Below are positions 63,175 to 64,000 of a stretch of DNA of 64,000 nucleotides, piece after piece (positions within the stretch are counted from its first letter, which is position 1; every line of letters starts with the position of its first letter). The notes beneath the pieces are model-generated. The model made no database searches. It was not told the origin of the DNA and saw only the letters and a program-made list of their open reading frames with translations. Position numbers and translations under genes: made by a program. The DNA is from an uncultured Paracoccaceae bacterium (GTDB lineage: Bacteria > Pseudomonadota > Alphaproteobacteria > Rhodobacterales > Rhodobacteraceae), in NCBI GenBank assembly GCA_947501025.1, contig CANMUM010000003.1, forward strand, positions 132,683 to 196,682. Direction: 5' to 3'.

Positions 63175-63930
63175 ATGCGTTTCTTGCAAATTGCACTCAT
63201 AGTCTTCGGCACTGCTATCATGTCGAATGCTGCGAGCTTTGATTGTAGCAAAGCAAGCTCGGCTACAGAAAAATCCATTTGCGCCTCAGAAATACTCTCT
63301 CATCGCGATCAAGCCCTCGCAATCCTTTATAAGGAAAAGCGAGAATATGACGAAAGCGCTGCCGACGCGCAAAAAGACTGGATCACAAATGTCCAAATTC
63401 CTTGCAAAGGTGATAAGGCTTGCTTGCTTTCTGCCTATGATAGACGGTTTGACGATTTTTTACCAAGTATTGACGGCTTAGACAGCGAAACAATTGACAT
63501 GGTAAATGCTCTTTGCCCCCATAAACCAGATTATGCAGAAATTATACGGCATATTTTTATTGATCACAGCGAAGATGAAGACACTGTGACGGCTGTTTTT
63601 GAAACAGCGTGTTGGTTAGGCGCATATCAAGAAGGCTCTTTATTTTTTCACAGCTATGACATGCTAGCTATTCCAGTCCCGGTTTTCAAAGGTGATGATA
63701 ATGAGATCATCGGCATTGGTGCGACGACCACAGTTCCGATGGCGGATGTAGATGAAATCAACGGAACCATCCATGGATGGAGCAAAAGCCGTGGGATTGG
63801 TGATTGCTCGAGTAGCGGTTCTTGGAAGTTTATAGACAGAAATTTGGCATTGCAAAATTATCAGGTAGATAGTCTTTGTGATGGAGAATTTGAAGCAAAC
63901 CAATTTTTTGATATTAATGATTTTCTATGA
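63175..63930 (+). CDS. Secreted DUF1311/LprI-like protein with DUF1176-like C-terminus
   Basis: Exported protein of 251 residues. Signal peptide at residues 1-20 (FLQIALIVFGTAIMSNAA). The N-terminal domain (20-90) has the DUF1311/LprI cysteine pattern (SFDCSKASSATEKSICAS, QIPCKGDKACLLSAYDRRF), a family that includes a lysozyme inhibitor. The C-terminal half, with SKSRGIGDCSSSGSWKF, recalls DUF1176 proteins. It begins at the base after the accD stop and its last four bases overlap the folC start (ATGA), so it is embedded in the accD-folC operon. Function is unknown. Confidence 0.8.
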   Translation: MRFLQIALIVFGTAIMSNAASFDCSKASSATEKSICASEILSHRDQALAILYKEKREYDESAADAQKDWITNVQIPCKGDKACLLSAYDRRFDDFLPSIDGLDSETIDMVNALCPHKPDYAEIIRHIFIDHSEDEDTVTAVFETACWLGAYQEGSLFFHSYDMLAIPVPVFKGDDNEIIGIGATTTVPMADVDEINGTIHGWSKSRGIGDCSSSGSWKFIDRNLALQNYQVDSLCDGEFEANQFFDINDFL

Positions 63931-64000
63931 ATAGTGATCAACTTCTTGCACGACTTTTGGAGCTCCATCCCAAAGTTATTGATCTTTCCCTTGAGCGTAT
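63927..64000 (+). CDS. folC: Folylpolyglutamate synthase/dihydrofolate synthase, 5' end only
   Basis: Only the first 24 codons are in the window, cut by its end. The deduced start MNSDQLLARLLELHPKVIDL matches the N-terminus of alphaproteobacterial FolC (LHPK.xDLSLxR), which adds glutamates to folates. The ATG overlaps the previous stop by four bases, and the position after accD is the conserved one, which supports the call despite the short sequence. Confidence 0.82.
   Translation, partial: MNSDQLLARLLELHPKVIDLSLER

Overview
The window reads as a gene-dense stretch of chromosome from a low-GC alphaproteobacterium (mid-40s % G+C by eye), most likely a marine member of Rhodobacterales (Roseobacter group). 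This rests on recalled gene order and was not tested by a search. The supporting sets are usp-trpS-murJ-glnD, lipoprotein/rsmI-yraN-gshB, mutY with divergent dciA-dsbA, dnaA-dnaN-recF-gyrB, petP-petR beside ilvE, DUF484-xerC, rpiA-gor and hflK-hflC, comF-grxC-nitrilase-marR-ubiG, and a fused sulfate adenylyltransferase/APS kinase. I see no rRNA, tRNA, CRISPR array, insertion sequence or prophage, and no gene-free stretch longer than about 280 bases.

Layout. 1-5.6 kb: pgi, an unrecognised 490-residue protein, rluA, a CueR-type regulator divergent from a glutaredoxin-MauE fusion with a textbook MerR-family promoter between them, and a universal stress protein. 5.7-12.2 kb (minus): trpS, murJ, glnD and a periplasmic-binding-fold lipoprotein. 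12.3-19.7 kb: rsmI, yraN and gshB facing pth and rplY; a TetR regulator; trpA divergent from ychF; soxR divergent from a VOC protein behind a SoxR box. 19.7-24.4 kb: dsbA-like and dciA divergent from mutY, which overlaps an alkane monooxygenase (alkB) and a DUF1643 gene, then an N-terminally extended type II dehydroquinase. 24.4-33.6 kb (minus): the replication-initiation cluster gyrB, lysE-like, recF, dnaN, dnaA, followed by radC, map and hsp20. 33.7-45.2 kb: petR, petP, ilvE, priA, DUF484-xerC, ubiH-like, hflC-hflK, gor-rpiA. 45.3-55.6 kb: a racemase-fold protein without its catalytic cysteines, a DegP-type protease, sat-cysC, a ferredoxin-reductase-type flavoprotein, hemH, an NDUFAF5-like protein divergent from comF, grxC, a nitrilase, marR and ubiG. 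55.7-64 kb: a Bax-inhibitor-type protein, an A+T-rich pair (large FtsX/YbbP-like permease plus an unknown protein), ilvD, a CPBP protease, accD, a DUF1311-type periplasmic protein and the start of folC.

Themes. Thiol and redox handling recurs (gshB, gor, grxC, monothiol Grx-MauE, nitrilase amidase, dsbA-like, SoxR-VOC). Overlapping stop/start codons indicate many translationally coupled pairs. Eight rho-independent terminators can be read directly, several serving convergent genes.

Most worth following up: a possible RNA thermometer in the hsp20 leader, whose 5' end can pair with the Shine-Dalgarno; the CueR-type promoter driving a Grx-MauE fusion; the SoxR box driving a VOC protein; the unexplained N-terminal domain on AroQ; the racemase-fold protein lacking both cysteines; and the structured gap upstream of rplY.
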